Of a stretch of DNA of 7,199 nt, positions 6,240 through 7,199 are shown one piece after another. Under the pieces are notes generated by a model, which searched no databases, was not told where the DNA came from, and saw only the letters and a program-made list of their open reading frames with translations. The position numbers and the translations under genes are program-made. Source of the stretch: Nitrospinota bacterium (GTDB lineage: Bacteria; Nitrospinota; Nitrospinia; Nitrospinales; VA-1); the NCBI GenBank assembly GCA_002731985.1, contig PCCT01000099.1:1-7199 (forward strand), in the 5' to 3' direction. The first letter of the stretch is position 1. Every line of letters starts with the position of its first letter.

Positions 6240-6731
6240 TTAAATTGTTGTCTTAGGCAAGGAATCAACACTCTTAAGGCCCGGTCCCGGCTTTGACTTG
6301 TAATCGGGAATATTTCCCGGGTGCATTTTACCGGCTTCCTTCTCCGCCTCATATTTCGAAGGACAACTGGTCAACAGTGTATTGGCATGGAACACGCCCT
6401 GCTTATCCAGCATCCCTTCGACAACCACCTCCCCGCCGTCCTGAAACATATCCGGCGTCACCCCCTGATAAACAACATTCAGGTTGCTACTTTTTTCCTC
6501 AATAGCGAACTGGACATTAAGATAATCGTTGGGGTCTCTTTCAATAGAACCCGCGACCACATTACCTTTGACCTTTAGTCCCGTTCCCTGATAGGAGATT
6601 TTCTGTTCCATCAGTTCGCTGACTGTGAAAAAATACGTGGAAGTGCTGTTGATTCCCGTTGCAATGAGATAGCCGATAGCTCCTACAATCAATAGCGAGC
6701 CAAGAGCAAATTTGACTTTTTTATGGTTCAT
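6240..6731 (-). CDS. ccmE: Haem chaperone CcmE, CxxxY type
   Basis: CcmE is the periplasmic haem chaperone that binds haem covalently at CcmC and hands it to CcmF. This 163-residue protein has a basic start, one membrane anchor (about residues 8-24), then an OB-fold beta domain: GLKVKGNVVAGSI (51-63), VQFAIEEKSSNLNVVYQG (73-90), PDMFQDGGEVVVEGML (93-108). The haem-attachment segment is LLTSCPSKYEAEKE, so the residue at the usual histidine place is C123, with Y127 kept: CxxxY instead of HxxxY. H137 in GKMHPGNIP lies in the flexible tail and is unlikely to replace it. Cys-type CcmE is known from Desulfovibrio-like bacteria and archaea. Tail length and overall size are normal. The ATG at 6731 has only a weak ribosome site. 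It is the first gene of the operon, 69 bases after the predicted promoter. Confidence 0.94.
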   Translation of the reverse strand: MNHKKVKFALGSLLIVGAIGYLIATGINSTSTYFFTVSELMEQKISYQGTGLKVKGNVVAGSIERDPNDYLNVQFAIEEKSSNLNVVYQGVTPDMFQDGGEVVVEGMLDKQGVFHANTLLTSCPSKYEAEKEAGKMHPGNIPDYKSKPGPGLKSVDSLPKTTI

Positions 6732-6799
6732 AGTGTTATAAAATCCAATAGTACGTATTAAATGAAACCTTTGTAGTAACAGCCTTTGGAACTGTTTTC

Positions 6800-6829
6800 A
6801 TACTATCACTGGAAATTTGACCTTGTCAA
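6800..6829 (-). promoter_or_regulatory. Predicted sigma70-type promoter of the ccm operon
   Basis: On the minus strand a perfect -35 TTGACA (6829-6824) is followed after 18 bases by TAGTAT (6805-6800), four of six matches to TATAAT. Transcription would start near 6793, leaving a leader of about 60 bases before ccmE. Position and direction suit the operon. The -35 overlaps the dyad at 6816-6830. Confidence 0.6.
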
Positions 6830-6830
6830 A
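6816..6830. promoter_or_regulatory. Candidate operator dyad overlapping the -35 box
   Basis: The plus strand reads TTTGAC-CTT-GTCAAA, a perfect six-base inverted repeat with a three-base centre. It covers the whole -35 box of the predicted ccm promoter, the usual place for a repressor site. It recalls FNR/CRP-type half-sites (TTGA...TCAA), but the spacer is one base shorter than the FNR consensus, so no regulator is assigned. Confidence 0.35.
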
Positions 6831-7199
6831 ACAAATCCTTCCAATCCAGAAAGATGAAATAGACTCCGGAAAACCCAGAAGGACGCATGCGCTACTAGTT
6901 TGTTGGAATTTTACGCCTAAACAATAAGAGGTACCAATATATCGCACCTATTAGCCCCTCTCTTTCATTCACCTAAAAGGATCTCGAAATCATCATTTTC
7001 TCCACAAATATTTGATTTTTAGTCAATTATCCTGATATCGAGTTTTTTCTCCTGCATCAATTTCCGCCAAGTCGAATTTCGTTCATTTCTACCCTGTTTT
7101 TGCCCCCTAAAACCGCCCTCAAAGTGTCGCGTTGTGGAGTCCTTAAATTTCAAGCAGATACTACTTAACTGTTTATATTTTTTTGCTTTTCTCTATTGA
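6831..7199. other. Intergenic region with no convincing gene
   Basis: About 370 AT-rich bases upstream of the ccm promoter contain no good gene, tRNA or clear terminator on either strand. The most visible items are a ten-base palindrome CAAATATTTG (7005-7014), an eight-base palindrome CGCATGCG (6884-6891), and a weak second minus-strand promoter-like pair, TTGGTA (6937-6932) and TAAAAT (6913-6908), 18 bases apart. A minus-strand frame from TTG at 7153 to TAA at 7019 (44 residues) lacks a ribosome site. Any upstream gene lies beyond the window. Confidence 0.5.

Noticed and set aside
1..7199. CRISPR arrays, insertion sequences, tRNA or phage genes
   Set aside because: No regular repeats, transposase-like frames, terminal inverted repeats or tRNA-like sequences were seen.

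Overview
The window holds a nearly complete System I (Ccm) cytochrome c maturation operon. Every convincing gene lies on the minus strand, so transcription runs from about 6790 down to 1. In that order the genes are ccmE, ccmF, ccmH, a short CcmI-like membrane/coiled-coil protein, ccmA, ccmB, ccmD, ccmC, a ccmG-type (TlpA/ResA-like) thioredoxin, and an NTF2-like gene cut off by the window edge. Plus-strand open frames are shadows of these genes. The sequence suggests a Gram-negative, respiring bacterium of moderate GC content. The Cys-type CcmE, the Cys-rich CcmH and the stub CcmI resemble variants known from deltaproteobacterial and related lineages, but I cannot assign a genus.

Layout. 6840-7199 has no convincing gene. 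A strong sigma70-like promoter (-35 TTGACA) with an overlapping dyad lies at 6800-6829, about 70 bases before ccmE. The first block, ccmE-ccmF-ccmH-ccmI-like (6731 to 3281), encodes the haem chaperone, the haem lyase and its partners. A 112-base gap follows, containing a terminator-like hairpin with a U tract (3206-3233). The second block, ccmA-ccmB-ccmD-ccmC-ccmG (3168 to 314), is tightly packed and encodes the haem-handling ABC complex and a thiol reductase. The NTF2-like gene follows 26 bases later.

How the genes work together. In the established System I scheme, CcmABCD loads haem onto CcmE and releases holo-CcmE by ATP hydrolysis. CcmF, with CcmH and CcmI, takes haem from CcmE and attaches it to apocytochrome CXXCH motifs. 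CcmG and CcmH keep the cysteines reduced. Here CcmE carries CPSKY (CxxxY) where the classical haem-binding motif is HxxxY. CcmH has five clustered cysteines instead of one CxxC pair. CcmI is reduced to one membrane helix plus a coiled coil. The operon is therefore a variant System I rather than a wholly new system.

Start corrections. ccmA, ccmC, ccmF and ccmH can all be read with upstream extensions that I judge spurious. The 50-residue ccmD gene is easy to miss because it overlaps the extended reading of ccmC.
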